Part shown: piece by piece, positions 17,454 to 28,840 of the stretch
How the letters are laid out: the number at the start of each line of letters is the position of its first letter
How positions within the stretch are numbered: the first letter of the stretch is position 1
DNA from: DASRDU01 sp035560235
Lineage (GTDB): Bacteria > Acidobacteriota > Blastocatellia > RBC074
Direction of reading: 5' to 3'
Length of the DNA stretch: 64,000 nucleotides
NCBI GenBank assembly: GCA_035560235.1
Contig: DATMAG010000116.1
Location: 1 to 64,000 of the forward strand
Translations under genes and position numbers: made by a program
The notes under the pieces: model-generated
Databases searched by the model: none
Seen by the model: the letters and a program-made list of their open reading frames with translations, nothing else
Told to the model about the DNA's origin: nothing

Positions 17454-19019
17454 CTATTTCCCTTCAGAGAGAGGAAGAACGAAGAATGACTTGAGCAGGG
17501 ATTCGCTCAGTTCCCTGCCGCGAAAACCAACTCCGCCGTAGGTGAGCGTGTTATCCTGGAAGATGCCGATCAGATGCGGAGCGGCAGATGGCGCATTGGC
17601 GATGCTCAGCCGGGTATCGAAGCGACCACCCCGGGCTTCGAAGGAGATATGAAATGAGTCACCCTTCCGGTCAAGTTTTTCGACAATGCGCTGACTGTCC
17701 TTCCACACCAGTTTTCCGTTCTGACACACGTAAAAGTGAAAGGTCGGCCCGCCGCCCTGCGGGCAACTGATTTCGAAGAGGTAGTAATTGTCGGGATCCT
17801 TCGCCCGCGCCACCCAGGCTACGCCCTTCCCGTTGGTGAAGACCACATCGAATTCAAGCTGAAAGTCACGGTAGATATTGAAGTCCCGGCTCGATTCAGT
17901 GTCGAACAGGACAGGTTTGTCGCCCCGGATCAAAGCGCCGGAGCCGCTGAATTTCCATTCGGAGCTTTGCGGAAACCACTTTCTTTCTCCATCAGCGGGT
18001 TGCCAGATCGCCTCTGCGGAATTGGGAACAGGGATGAGTTCGATTCGCTCAGACACCGGGTTGTTGTCGAGCGAGAGTGTCAGCATCTTCTTCCATTCCT
18101 GATAGCCGTCCTTTGTCAGTCTGATGGGATAAGAACCGGGGGCGAGTGACAGACTGATGTTGCCATCGGGCGGGATAATCGCCTTCTCCTCACTCCCGAC
18201 GTAAACCCTGGCGCCCGGCAGTGATTTCAGATTGATCGTCACCTCAGCCGGATCAAGGCGCGCCGAGACAAAGGTCTGCTCTCCAGGCCGCACCTCGAAC
18301 TCTTTTTTGAGATCGATATAGCCTTCCTTCGAAACCTTCAGCCTGTGACTCCCGACCGGAACTCTTGAGATGACCACACCGCCGTTCTCAGGACTGATCT
18401 TCTGCTCCTGATCATCCAGAAATATCTTCGTCTCCGGAAGAACCTCGCCGAGGCGGATCGCTCCGTACCTGGAGGTCATTTTATTCAGAGCCACGAACGT
18501 GTTTGGCCGGGCCGGGTCAACCTGAATGGTTTCGGAGAAGGGGTAATAGTCCTTGTGTTCGATGGCGATTTTGTATCTGCCAGGCAGGAGGTTGATCAGG
18601 TTGAGACTGCCGTCCTCGTCTTTGATGATCTCTTTTATGGTCGGCGCTCTCTTCTGCCCGGTCGTCAGAGGAGTGAGTGTGACTGAGGCTGCGGGAACGG
18701 CAACGACGCTCAGATATCCCTTGTTGGATCTGACGACGACTTTGACAAATTCGGTTTTCGTGATGATTCTGACCCGTTCACTCTCAGCGGCGGTGCGATC
18801 AGTTCTTTTCGGCCCGACCTTCGTGCCGGAGTTCGCAGCCTCTTCGGCTTTGGCCCGTTCGCTCCGCTTCTGTCCCGGACAGGGCAGCGGAAGACTCAGC
18901 ATCAGGAGCAGGATGAAGAGATGGAAGAGGCAGCCATCAATTCTACATTGCCTTCCCGCGCTGCCTCTCAGCAGGTTGCCTGAAAAAGGAACCAGAACCA
19001 TACGGCATCCCATCATCAT
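17454..19019 (-). CDS. Exported PEGA-repeat protein with C-terminal LamG/DUF1080-like domain
   Basis: 521 residues. A hydrophobic segment at about 31-48 acts as signal or anchor. Several beta-rich PEGA-type repeats run from about 110 to 320, with recurring patterns such as LLPGRYKIAIEHKDYYP, VPVGSHRLKVSKEGYID and LAPGSYPIRLTKDGYQE. The last ~180 residues resemble the concanavalin-like fold seen in DUF1080 and LamG proteins (DFQLEFDVVFTNGKG, WVARAKDPDNYYLFEI). PEGA proteins are surface- or periplasm-located and thought to bind cell-wall or protein partners. The ATG overlaps the stop of the upstream kinase gene (ATGA, 4 bases), so it is translated together with it and may be its target or effector. 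No catalytic residues are evident. Confidence 0.75.
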   Translation of the reverse strand: MMMGCRMVLVPFSGNLLRGSAGRQCRIDGCLFHLFILLLMLSLPLPCPGQKRSERAKAEEAANSGTKVGPKRTDRTAAESERVRIITKTEFVKVVVRSNKGYLSVVAVPAASVTLTPLTTGQKRAPTIKEIIKDEDGSLNLINLLPGRYKIAIEHKDYYPFSETIQVDPARPNTFVALNKMTSRYGAIRLGEVLPETKIFLDDQEQKISPENGGVVISRVPVGSHRLKVSKEGYIDLKKEFEVRPGEQTFVSARLDPAEVTINLKSLPGARVYVGSEEKAIIPPDGNISLSLAPGSYPIRLTKDGYQEWKKMLTLSLDNNPVSERIELIPVPNSAEAIWQPADGERKWFPQSSEWKFSGSGALIRGDKPVLFDTESSRDFNIYRDFQLEFDVVFTNGKGVAWVARAKDPDNYYLFEISCPQGGGPTFHFYVCQNGKLVWKDSQRIVEKLDRKGDSFHISFEARGGRFDTRLSIANAPSAAPHLIGIFQDNTLTYGGVGFRGRELSESLLKSFFVLPLSEGK

Positions 19020-21034
19020 TTGATATTTCTGGCACAGCGGAAGCCGACTCTCAGGATCTGATCATCCGGGATCGCAAGGGGAAAATCGGCCCAGCGAAAA
19101 GTGGCTGTGCTTTTCTCAGGCGGATCGAGGAAATTGCCGCCGCGATAGACCCGGAACCGCTGATCAGGCGCCGCCCCGTAATTTCCGGAATAATAGTCCT
19201 GCACCCATTCGCTGACGTTTCCGGCCATGTCATAAACGCCGAACGGACTGACATCCCTGTCGAAGCTGCCGACCGGAGCCGGTTTGTTCTGGTCCTTGTG
19301 GTCAACGTTTGCGTTGCCCGGCTGCCACTGATTGCCCCAGGGATAAAGATATTCCCTGCTGCCGCCGCGCGCGGCATACTCCCACTCTGCTTCGGTGGGC
19401 AGACGTTTGTTCGCCCATTTTGCGTATGACGCTGCATCCTCCCAGGTCACATGCGTGACAGGAAAGCTGGCCTCTTCAGGCGGGAATGAGCCATTCAGCT
19501 TCCAGTGTTTCGGCGCTTTCCACCCTGTGGCGTCAATGAATTTCCTGTACTCCTGATTGGTCACTTCGTGCTGATCGAGGAAAAAGGGTTCGACAACCAC
19601 CTCGTGTGCGGGGCCTTCGTCGGGCGATCCGTCATTCCGTCCCATCGTGAATTTTCCCCCGGGGAGATAAACCATGCCCTCGGGAGCTGCCGGAATCTTT
19701 GGCTCCGGCACCGGCGGAGGCGAAGTTCTGAGTCCCAGATAGACAGCGATGGCGGCGGGCGCAATCAGGGCCAGAGCAATGATGCCGAACAGGCCCTTGC
19801 GTGATCCCCTGCCCGTTGTCGCGCTCTCCCGCCGGCTGCCTTCACCCTTCGTCACAGGTGATCTCTGCGCCCCGGCAGCAGCAGCCTGCCCCGGCCCTGT
19901 CTGTGTCCGGAAGATATCGCCCTCTGCACTCAGGCGCGAAATCTCGGACGTTTCCCGCCCGGGTGTGGAGGCTCGCTCTGTAAAAGGCGTGGTGCGCAGA
20001 ATGTCTGAATCCCCGTCAAATGAAGCTCCGCGGCCTGCTCTTCCCTCGTACGGGCGATTCAGCAGCGGATACTGAGAGAGGAATTCCTCTTCACTGGCTG
20101 ATTCAACAGCCAGCTTCAGTTCATCGCTCAACTGAAGCGCCGAGGACTGCCGTTTTCCAGGCTCTTTCTCCAGTGCCCGCAGAACAACCCTGGCGAGCGC
20201 AGCCGGGATGTGTGGAACGATTTGGGTTAACGGGCGCGGGGGCTGATGCAGCTGGTTGTAGACGACTTCGAGCGTGGACTCTGCGTCGAACGGGACCACG
20301 CCGGACAGCATTTCGTAGAGGAGAATGCCGATGCTGTAAATATCCGAACGGTGATCGAGTTCCTTGCCCTGACATTGTTCAGGCGACATGTATTGCGGAG
20401 TGCCAATGATCATTCCCGCCTGGGTGAGAAACGCATCGGTCTTGGTTTCCCGCAGCTTGGCAATTCCAAAATCAAGGACCTTCACCAGTTCCGCCCCCTG
20501 GGCAGGAACGACGAGGATGTTTTCGGGTTTGAGGTCCCGATGGATCACCCCGCTCTGATGCGCGGCTTCAACCGCCCCGCAGATCTGGCGCACAATGCTG
20601 ACCGCGCGCAGATAATTCATCTGCCCTTCCTCGCGCATCAGGCTGCGGAGCGACTGCCCCTCAACCAGTTCCATCACCAGATAGACGATATTATCGGAAG
20701 TGACGCCAAAGTCTGTTACGCGAACGGCGTTCTGATGATTGATTCGCCCGGCGGCCATGGCCTCGCGGCGGAAGCGCTTGATGGCGGTTTTGTTGGCGAC
20801 GAATTCAGGCTTGAGCAGCTTGACTGCGAACTGTGTATCGAGGTGAACGTGCGTGGCGCGATAAACGTCTCCCATTCCGCCTTCGCCGATCAGGCTGTCC
20901 AGACGATAGCGACCGTCGAGAACAGTCCCGACCATGGTTTCAACCTCGACAAGCGGACTCCCGTCATTCAAACAGTATGAGAGATCGCCCTGAAAGGTCT
21001 CGCCGCAGGAATTACACCTCTTAAGATCGTGCAT
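19016..21034 (-). CDS. Membrane Ser/Thr protein kinase fused to a formylglycine-generating-enzyme-like domain
   Basis: A multidomain protein of about 672 residues. The N-terminal zinc ribbon (CNSCGETF...YCLNDG) is followed by a Hanks-type kinase with GEGGMGDVY (P loop), AVKLLK (catalytic Lys), HRDLKPENI (catalytic loop) and DFGIAK. After a low-complexity linker, one transmembrane helix (GIIALALIAPAAIAVYLGL) leads to an extracytoplasmic FGE/SUMF1 domain with GGKFTMG, HEVTNQEYRKFI, RLPTEAEWEYAARGG and AGNVSEWVQD. The last part most likely binds ligand or protein rather than making formylglycine. The frame is open to 21076 (TTG); ATG at 21034 is used. It overlaps the PEGA gene. Role: signalling across the membrane, partner unknown. 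Confidence 0.87.
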   Translation of the reverse strand: MHDLKRCNSCGETFQGDLSYCLNDGSPLVEVETMVGTVLDGRYRLDSLIGEGGMGDVYRATHVHLDTQFAVKLLKPEFVANKTAIKRFRREAMAAGRINHQNAVRVTDFGVTSDNIVYLVMELVEGQSLRSLMREEGQMNYLRAVSIVRQICGAVEAAHQSGVIHRDLKPENILVVPAQGAELVKVLDFGIAKLRETKTDAFLTQAGMIIGTPQYMSPEQCQGKELDHRSDIYSIGILLYEMLSGVVPFDAESTLEVVYNQLHQPPRPLTQIVPHIPAALARVVLRALEKEPGKRQSSALQLSDELKLAVESASEEEFLSQYPLLNRPYEGRAGRGASFDGDSDILRTTPFTERASTPGRETSEISRLSAEGDIFRTQTGPGQAAAAGAQRSPVTKGEGSRRESATTGRGSRKGLFGIIALALIAPAAIAVYLGLRTSPPPVPEPKIPAAPEGMVYLPGGKFTMGRNDGSPDEGPAHEVVVEPFFLDQHEVTNQEYRKFIDATGWKAPKHWKLNGSFPPEEASFPVTHVTWEDAASYAKWANKRLPTEAEWEYAARGGSREYLYPWGNQWQPGNANVDHKDQNKPAPVGSFDRDVSPFGVYDMAGNVSEWVQDYYSGNYGAAPDQRFRVYRGGNFLDPPEKSTATFRWADFPLAIPDDQILRVGFRCARNIK

Positions 21035-21076
21035 AACTCTGTCGGCCCCGTTCTCGCTCACCCCGATGTCCGACAA

Positions 21077-21495
21077 GAGGGTACTGGGGCAGTATCCTGA
21101 ATGTGTTTTCCGGGCCAGGCAGGCTTCAGCAAAATGGCGGGACCAGAAGCTGAGCGAAGGTCCGTCCGGTCAGGACTGCATCCGCGCAACAACAGGCAAT
21201 GCTCACTCCGGACGGCATCCTCAACAATTACCCGGCTGATTCACCTGCTGCACGCGTTGCGCATCACGGCAACTCTCCCACGCTGTTTGCGAGCCCTCAT
21301 CACCTGGGATTCGACACGTTTATCCTGCAAGCAGATTGAGATGTCAAGGCACGGCGAACATATCCCCTTCATTCCGCAGGTGATCAGCGCCAGTGCCACT
21401 GACACCTGCTATTCACAACAGCCTGCAGGAAGTAATCAGTCATCCCCTTGAGCAGGCCCGGCGGAGGTGCGGGGTGCGATGAATTCTCAAGAGGC
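21077..21495. other. Intergenic gap between same-strand transcription units
   Basis: 419 bases between the radical SAM gene and the kinase gene, both on the minus strand. It must hold the kinase promoter and the 3' end of the lipid/efflux cluster. No convincing coding frame, hairpin or promoter pair was seen. Confidence 0.4.
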
Positions 21496-22800
21496 TCAGG
21501 ACGACAGGTTGTGCAGCCTCCGCTGAGGCAGGGTCTGATAGAGCCGCCAGAGGTGCAGGTTCATGCTCAGGTAATAAAGCGGGTGAGAGCGGTTGGCCCA
21601 GAAGCGTCTGGCGATTGAGGGCCAGGAGTAGAACCTGCGACGAAACCTGTCATAGTACGCTTCCGCCTCCGCCCTGCTCATGTTTGGATGATGCCACACC
21701 AGGTTGGTGCCCGTGTACTGGCTCCAGCGAAAATCAGCGATCCTGCCCTCTCGCCGGGCCTTCTCGTAAGTGACCGAACCCGGGAAGGGCGTCATGATTC
21801 CGCAGTTGACCATATAGAGGCTGTTCTCGACCGCGAAATTGAAGACCTTGTCGTAACATTCAGGCGTATCCTTCTCGAAGCCGAAGATGAATGAGCCGAC
21901 CACCATAATCCCCGCGTTGTTTATCCTGCGAAGATTTTCCCTGTAATTGCGAACCTGATTGAACTGTTTATGGGCTGCGTTCAAAGTCTCCTGATCCACG
22001 CTTTCGATGCCCACAAACAGACTGACGCAACCCGAGCGGACGGCCAGCTTCAGCAGTTCGTCGTCCCGGGCAATCAGTTCCAGCGAGCCCTGCCCGGCCC
22101 AGCTGATCCTGAGCGGAATGAGCGCCTCGCACAATTCGTAGGCGTAGGATCTGGAGAGAAAGATATTGTCGTCCACGAAGAAGAGGCGTCTGGAATTGAA
22201 GCGTTTGATCTCTTCCACGATGTGTTCGACCGGGCGGGTACGGTATTTCTTCCCATACATCTGCGTGACCGTGCAGAACTCGCAGCCGAGCGGACAGCCG
22301 CGGCCTGCCTGGATGACTTCGATGAGCGTGCGCCTGCCGTGGATCCGGAAGAGTTCCTTGCGAGGGATGGGCAGATCACGCATATCAATCAGCTTGTCAG
22401 TGCGATAGATCGGTTTGAGCTGATCCGCCAGAAAATCAGCCATCAGCTCATCCCAGATCATTTCGGCTTCATTGACCACGACTGCATCGAAGTGTTCACA
22501 GCATTCGCTGGTCATAAAGGTCGCGTGACTGCCTCCGCAGATTGTGCGAATGCCACGCCTGCGGAAGTGGTCCGACAACTCGTAACCTCGCTCGGCCTGA
22601 CAGGTCATCATCGTGATTCCCACCAGGTCTGCAGTCTCATTGAGGTCGAGTTCCTCGAACTCCTCCTCAACGATCCTGATTTCGCTGAAGTACGGGGTGG
22701 CGAGGGCCGCAATCACCGCCAGGTTCAGGTGATTGAAATGCTTGTATCCTCTGAACCCCTGAATCCACAGTCCTTTCGGCGCAATCAGCAATAGTTTCAT
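21496..22800 (-). CDS. B12-binding-type radical SAM protein
   Basis: 434 residues. An N-terminal Rossmann-like cobalamin-binding-type domain (about 1-140; MKLLLIAPKGLW, ADLVGITMMTCQ, ICGGSHAT) precedes a radical SAM core with C169, C173 and C176 in GRGCPLGCEFC, then VDDNIF and SLFVGIESVD. The C-terminal ~100 residues are basic and helical. This layout is shared by methylases and ring-forming enzymes acting on lipids, such as hopanoid and tetrapyrrole enzymes. It is the last gene of the minus-strand lipid/efflux cluster, 143 bases beyond the RND pump. ATG at 22800 is preferred, as GGAAGAG lies just upstream; the frame is open to 22815. Exact reaction unknown. Confidence 0.8.
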   Translation of the reverse strand: MKLLLIAPKGLWIQGFRGYKHFNHLNLAVIAALATPYFSEIRIVEEEFEELDLNETADLVGITMMTCQAERGYELSDHFRRRGIRTICGGSHATFMTSECCEHFDAVVVNEAEMIWDELMADFLADQLKPIYRTDKLIDMRDLPIPRKELFRIHGRRTLIEVIQAGRGCPLGCEFCTVTQMYGKKYRTRPVEHIVEEIKRFNSRRLFFVDDNIFLSRSYAYELCEALIPLRISWAGQGSLELIARDDELLKLAVRSGCVSLFVGIESVDQETLNAAHKQFNQVRNYRENLRRINNAGIMVVGSFIFGFEKDTPECYDKVFNFAVENSLYMVNCGIMTPFPGSVTYEKARREGRIADFRWSQYTGTNLVWHHPNMSRAEAEAYYDRFRRRFYSWPSIARRFWANRSHPLYYLSMNLHLWRLYQTLPQRRLHNLSS

Positions 22801-22943
22801 AATGGCTCTTCCCAAAAAGCAGGAGGCTCCGCCCGGTGGCCGGTTGATGCTCCCTCTCCGCTGACAACCTGGCCGAAGCCGAAACTCAGGCGCAGTCTCA
22901 GTCTGTCACAGGCCCTCTGAGCAGAGATGACTCCGCGGCTTCA

Positions 22944-25900
22944 TCAGGTCAAAGGTTTGGTTGTCAGCGGTGAGGTTGACGGGGCCGCTGCTGCGGCAGC
23001 AGATGTCGCCCCTTCCCATTTGATCAGTTTCAGATCGAGCACGAAGATCGCGTAAAGCGCGGGCACGAGCAGCTTGGTTACGTAGTTGGCCAGCAGCAGC
23101 CCGCCAATCTGCGCATAACAGAGCGCCTCCCACAACGGGCCGCCGTTTCGGGCCAGCGGAATCAGGCCGAAGATCGTTGCGCCGACCGTAATCATCACAG
23201 GCCGCAACCTTGCGATGCCCGCATCCAGCAGCGCCTCGCGCAGCGGCTCACCCTCCACGCGTTTCTCTTCAACGAAATCAAAGAGGACAATCACGTGCGA
23301 GACGATCACTCCGATCAGGCTGGCAATGCCGAGAAACGCGATGAATCCGAACGGCGCGCCCATAATCGCCAGCGCGGCAATCGCGCCGACCATGCCGAAG
23401 GGAATGGCCGAAAAGACGAGCAGCGGTTTGATGGCATGCTTGAACTGAATCACCAGCGCCAGAAAGATGGCGATGATTGAAACCGCCATAACCACTCCCA
23501 GATCACGAAATCCCTTCAACCGCTGCTCGCGTTCACCACCGACGCTCAGGCTGTAGCCCGGTGGAAGAGATCGCTCGAACTCTTCCATGCGGGCGCGAGA
23601 GGCGTTGTAGACCTGCGAGGGCAGAACTCCCGGAATGGGAAAGGCTGAGACGGTGATCGTGCGAAACTGATTGCGACGCCGGATCTTTTCCGATTGCAAC
23701 TGATAATCTATTTCCGAAACCTGCCGCAGCGGGGCTTTGGATGTGCCTTGCAGCGAATAGACATACAGATTCCGGATGTCTGAAAGTTTCTCCCGCTCCT
23801 CGACTCTCAACCGCGCGACGACCGGAACGGACTGCTCGCCCTCGCGCAGGCTTGTGATCTCATAACCGCTGATGCCGACCGCTGACGAAGCGGCAACATC
23901 GAGATTCGAGAGGCCCGCCAGATTGGCGCGATCCTGCTCGACCTGCAGGTTGGCGACAAAGCTTTCCGCGCCCCAGTCGTCACGAACTCGGTCAGCTTCG
24001 GGAATCGAACGGAAAATCTCCTTCGCCTCTTCGGCCAGTCTGCGCAGGGTGCGAATGTCCTGCCCGGAAATGCGCACCTCGACGGGCGCTTCAATTGCGC
24101 GACTCGTTTCCAGTTGCCGCACATCAATGCGCGCGCCCGGCACTTGGGCGGAAAGCTCCTGCTGCAGGCGCGCGACCAGATTTCCGGTGTCATGCTTGTC
24201 ATTCATCTGAATGATCACCTGCGCGTAATTCAACTGACGAGCCTCGGGCGCGACTGAAAACCAGAAGCGCGGCCCGCCGCCACCGGTAAAGCTTGTGATC
24301 GAGTGCAGCACCTGTCTGGGTTTCCCGTCCCTGCCCGGATGTTCCCGGCCATACGCTTCGGTGACTTCGCGAATCACGGCTTCGGCCCGGAGGGTCGCCT
24401 TGTTGGTGGCTGACAGCGGCGCGTCCTCCGGCAGCCAGACATTCAGATAGGAGAGATAGGACAGATCCTTGGGGAAGAATTCAGTCCTGAGCTGAAGCAG
24501 AAAGACGCCGCCAATCAGCAGAAAGACCAGCGACGCGGCCAGCGTCTTCCAGCGATTTTCGAGCGCCCACGCGCCGACTCTGTAATAAAGCCCCGCAAAA
24601 CCGCGCTGTCGCATTTCAGCAATCGTCGGCTCCCTCCTTTTGGCCGGACGCAGCAGGTAACAGGCCAGAAAGGGAATGAAGGACATCGAAACGATTCGCG
24701 ACGCGACCAGCGAGCAGGTGATGACCACCGGCAGGCTCCAGATGAAAATGCCTGTACTCCCCGTCACGAGCAGCAGCGGCAGGTAAGCAACGATGTTGGT
24801 GATCGTGGCGTAAAGGATCGCTTCGGCCAGCTTGCTCGGCCCGAGCCAGGCGGCAACGCTGATCGGCCTGCCTCCGGCCAGTTCGCGTTTGATCGCATCG
24901 CTCGCCACCACCGGATCATCCACCAGCAGACCGAGCGCCAGAATCAGCGAGGCAATCGAAACCTGCTGCAGATCCACGCCGAGCAGATGCATCATCCCGA
25001 AGGTCAGAGCCAGCGTGATGGGAATTGACAACGCCACCAGCAGTGCCGAGCGCCATTCGCGGAATCCGATCAGCGTCACCAGAACCACCAGGACAATGGC
25101 TTCAATCAGGCTGCGCGTGAAAAGCTCGATGTTCTCTGCGACCTGCAGGGGCTGATCTGAGGTTTTCGCCAGGATCAGATCATCGGGCAGCAGAGGCCTG
25201 AGATTGCTGAGCGCCTGATCCACTGCCGCACCGAATCTGGCAATCTGCTCTCCGGGTCGCATCTGCACCGCTATGGTGATGGCGCGTGAACGCTGCCACC
25301 GGCCCTGCGCGTCCGGCCACGTATAGAAATTCATGTAGCGCGGCGGGTTTTCGTATCCGCGACTGATGTCGGCGAGGTCGCGCAGATAGACCGGCGATCC
25401 GATGGGCGAGGTTGTCACCATCACATCGCCAATCTCCTTTTCGTTCCGGAACTGGCCTGAGGGATTGATGCCGATGTTCTTACCTTCAACTTCCAGCTGA
25501 CCGCCAGGAAGCCTTGTATTGCGGGCACGCAGCAGTTCCCCGAGTTTCGCTGGCTGCAGCCCGTAACTGGCCAGCCGCTCCTGGGAATATTCGATGAAGA
25601 CATTCTCCCTGAGAACACCGTAGCGGGAGACTTTCGATACCAGCGGCACGGTCTGCAGCGTGCGGGTAATCAGATCGGTGAAGTTATCAAGCTCGCGATA
25701 GCTGTATCTGTCGCCTGCAACCGTGCGCAAACGCGCCGCAGTCTCACCGGTTTCGCGAATCACTACCGGCTGCCGGATGTCAGTCTGAAACCCGGCTGCC
25801 TGCAACTGATCCTCAATGAAGCTCTGCGCCGTATTCAGAATCGTGCGATCCTCAGTCTCGCCCGGCAGGTCAAGTCCGATGAAATCCTGCCCGTCGAGCG

Positions 25901-26609
25901 GAATCAGGCTGTGCGCCACGCCCTGTCTGCTGAACTGACCGGCCAGTTCATCGCGCGCCCACTGCCGTTGCCGGTCCGTCAGAGAAACCGGCAGCCCGAT
26001 GATGAGCGTCGCCCGCTTTCCGCCCGGAGCCTTCGCTCTGGCCTGCGTGATGGCCCGCTCAACGGCCCGCGCCTGAGCCTGGATCACAATCTCGTTTACC
26101 GGCGGACTCGCCACTGTCAGCATCAATGCGGCGGTGTCGCCGAAATCCTTCACGAACTCAATCGGGCCTGCGCCATCCGGCAGATCGCGGATGCTGTCGA
26201 GTTTCAGGCGCACGTCATCAAGTTCCTTGCCGATATCCTGAACCTGCTCATCAAGCGCGAGGTAGACCACTGACAGGTTGCTGCGCGAAATGGATTCGAT
26301 GGTTTCGACCCGCGAATTCTGCGCCATCTTCTCTTCGATCTTCCGGGTCACCTGCTGTTCGACCTCTTCGGCGCTCGCTCCCGGCCATTGACAGAACGCC
26401 AGCGCCTTGCGCACCTTGACTTCGGGATCCTTGCGTTTGGGCATCGCGTAATAAGCGTATGCGCCCCAGAGCAGCGTGAGGATCAGCAGAATCCACGAAA
26501 CCTGACGTGTTTCAGTAAAGAATCTGGCCGTGTTCTGCCGGGTTTCAGTAACCAGACGCGCAGTCAGGCCGGTGCGCGGTTTGATGATCGGATTGGTTGG
26601 ATCAGGCAT
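22944..26609 (-). CDS. RND family efflux transporter permease with an enlarged porter region
   Basis: 1221 residues, longer than the ~1040 usual for HAE1 pumps. TM1 is at about 38-55. Two sets of six membrane segments are visible, with the proton-relay acidic pair in TM4 (LGLLVDDPVVASDAIKRE) and the RND signature regions around IGFREWRSALLVALSIPIT and ALVIQFKHAIKPLLV. Between the first two porter subdomains (about residues 170-300) there is an extra segment containing VSLTDRQRQWARDEL and GQDFIGLDLPGETED, not expected in AcrB-type pumps. It would move a substrate from the periplasm or inner membrane out through the adaptor and TolC-like channel encoded upstream. The lipid genes around it suggest a lipid cargo (inference). 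Confidence 0.87.
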   Translation of the reverse strand: MPDPTNPIIKPRTGLTARLVTETRQNTARFFTETRQVSWILLILTLLWGAYAYYAMPKRKDPEVKVRKALAFCQWPGASAEEVEQQVTRKIEEKMAQNSRVETIESISRSNLSVVYLALDEQVQDIGKELDDVRLKLDSIRDLPDGAGPIEFVKDFGDTAALMLTVASPPVNEIVIQAQARAVERAITQARAKAPGGKRATLIIGLPVSLTDRQRQWARDELAGQFSRQGVAHSLIPLDGQDFIGLDLPGETEDRTILNTAQSFIEDQLQAAGFQTDIRQPVVIRETGETAARLRTVAGDRYSYRELDNFTDLITRTLQTVPLVSKVSRYGVLRENVFIEYSQERLASYGLQPAKLGELLRARNTRLPGGQLEVEGKNIGINPSGQFRNEKEIGDVMVTTSPIGSPVYLRDLADISRGYENPPRYMNFYTWPDAQGRWQRSRAITIAVQMRPGEQIARFGAAVDQALSNLRPLLPDDLILAKTSDQPLQVAENIELFTRSLIEAIVLVVLVTLIGFREWRSALLVALSIPITLALTFGMMHLLGVDLQQVSIASLILALGLLVDDPVVASDAIKRELAGGRPISVAAWLGPSKLAEAILYATITNIVAYLPLLLVTGSTGIFIWSLPVVITCSLVASRIVSMSFIPFLACYLLRPAKRREPTIAEMRQRGFAGLYYRVGAWALENRWKTLAASLVFLLIGGVFLLQLRTEFFPKDLSYLSYLNVWLPEDAPLSATNKATLRAEAVIREVTEAYGREHPGRDGKPRQVLHSITSFTGGGGPRFWFSVAPEARQLNYAQVIIQMNDKHDTGNLVARLQQELSAQVPGARIDVRQLETSRAIEAPVEVRISGQDIRTLRRLAEEAKEIFRSIPEADRVRDDWGAESFVANLQVEQDRANLAGLSNLDVAASSAVGISGYEITSLREGEQSVPVVARLRVEEREKLSDIRNLYVYSLQGTSKAPLRQVSEIDYQLQSEKIRRRNQFRTITVSAFPIPGVLPSQVYNASRARMEEFERSLPPGYSLSVGGEREQRLKGFRDLGVVMAVSIIAIFLALVIQFKHAIKPLLVFSAIPFGMVGAIAALAIMGAPFGFIAFLGIASLIGVIVSHVIVLFDFVEEKRVEGEPLREALLDAGIARLRPVMITVGATIFGLIPLARNGGPLWEALCYAQIGGLLLANYVTKLLVPALYAIFVLDLKLIKWEGATSAAAAAAPSTSPLTTKPLT

Positions 26610-26637
26610 CGCCAGCCCTCACTTTCTGGAAGCCGAT

Positions 26638-27900
<1,263 letters not shown>

Positions 27901-27933
27901 CGGTTCCCCCTCCACTCTCGTTTACGACCACGC

Positions 27934-28788
<855 letters not shown>

Positions 28789-28840
28789 CTCGTTCTCTGT
28801 TCCGTCTTCTGCTGCCTGGAGAAGTGAAAGGCCGGCGTGG

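Noticed and set aside
21101..21451. Plus-strand open frame of 116 codons in the gap between same-strand genes
   Set aside because: No ribosome site, no similarity recognised, and the composition does not look coding.
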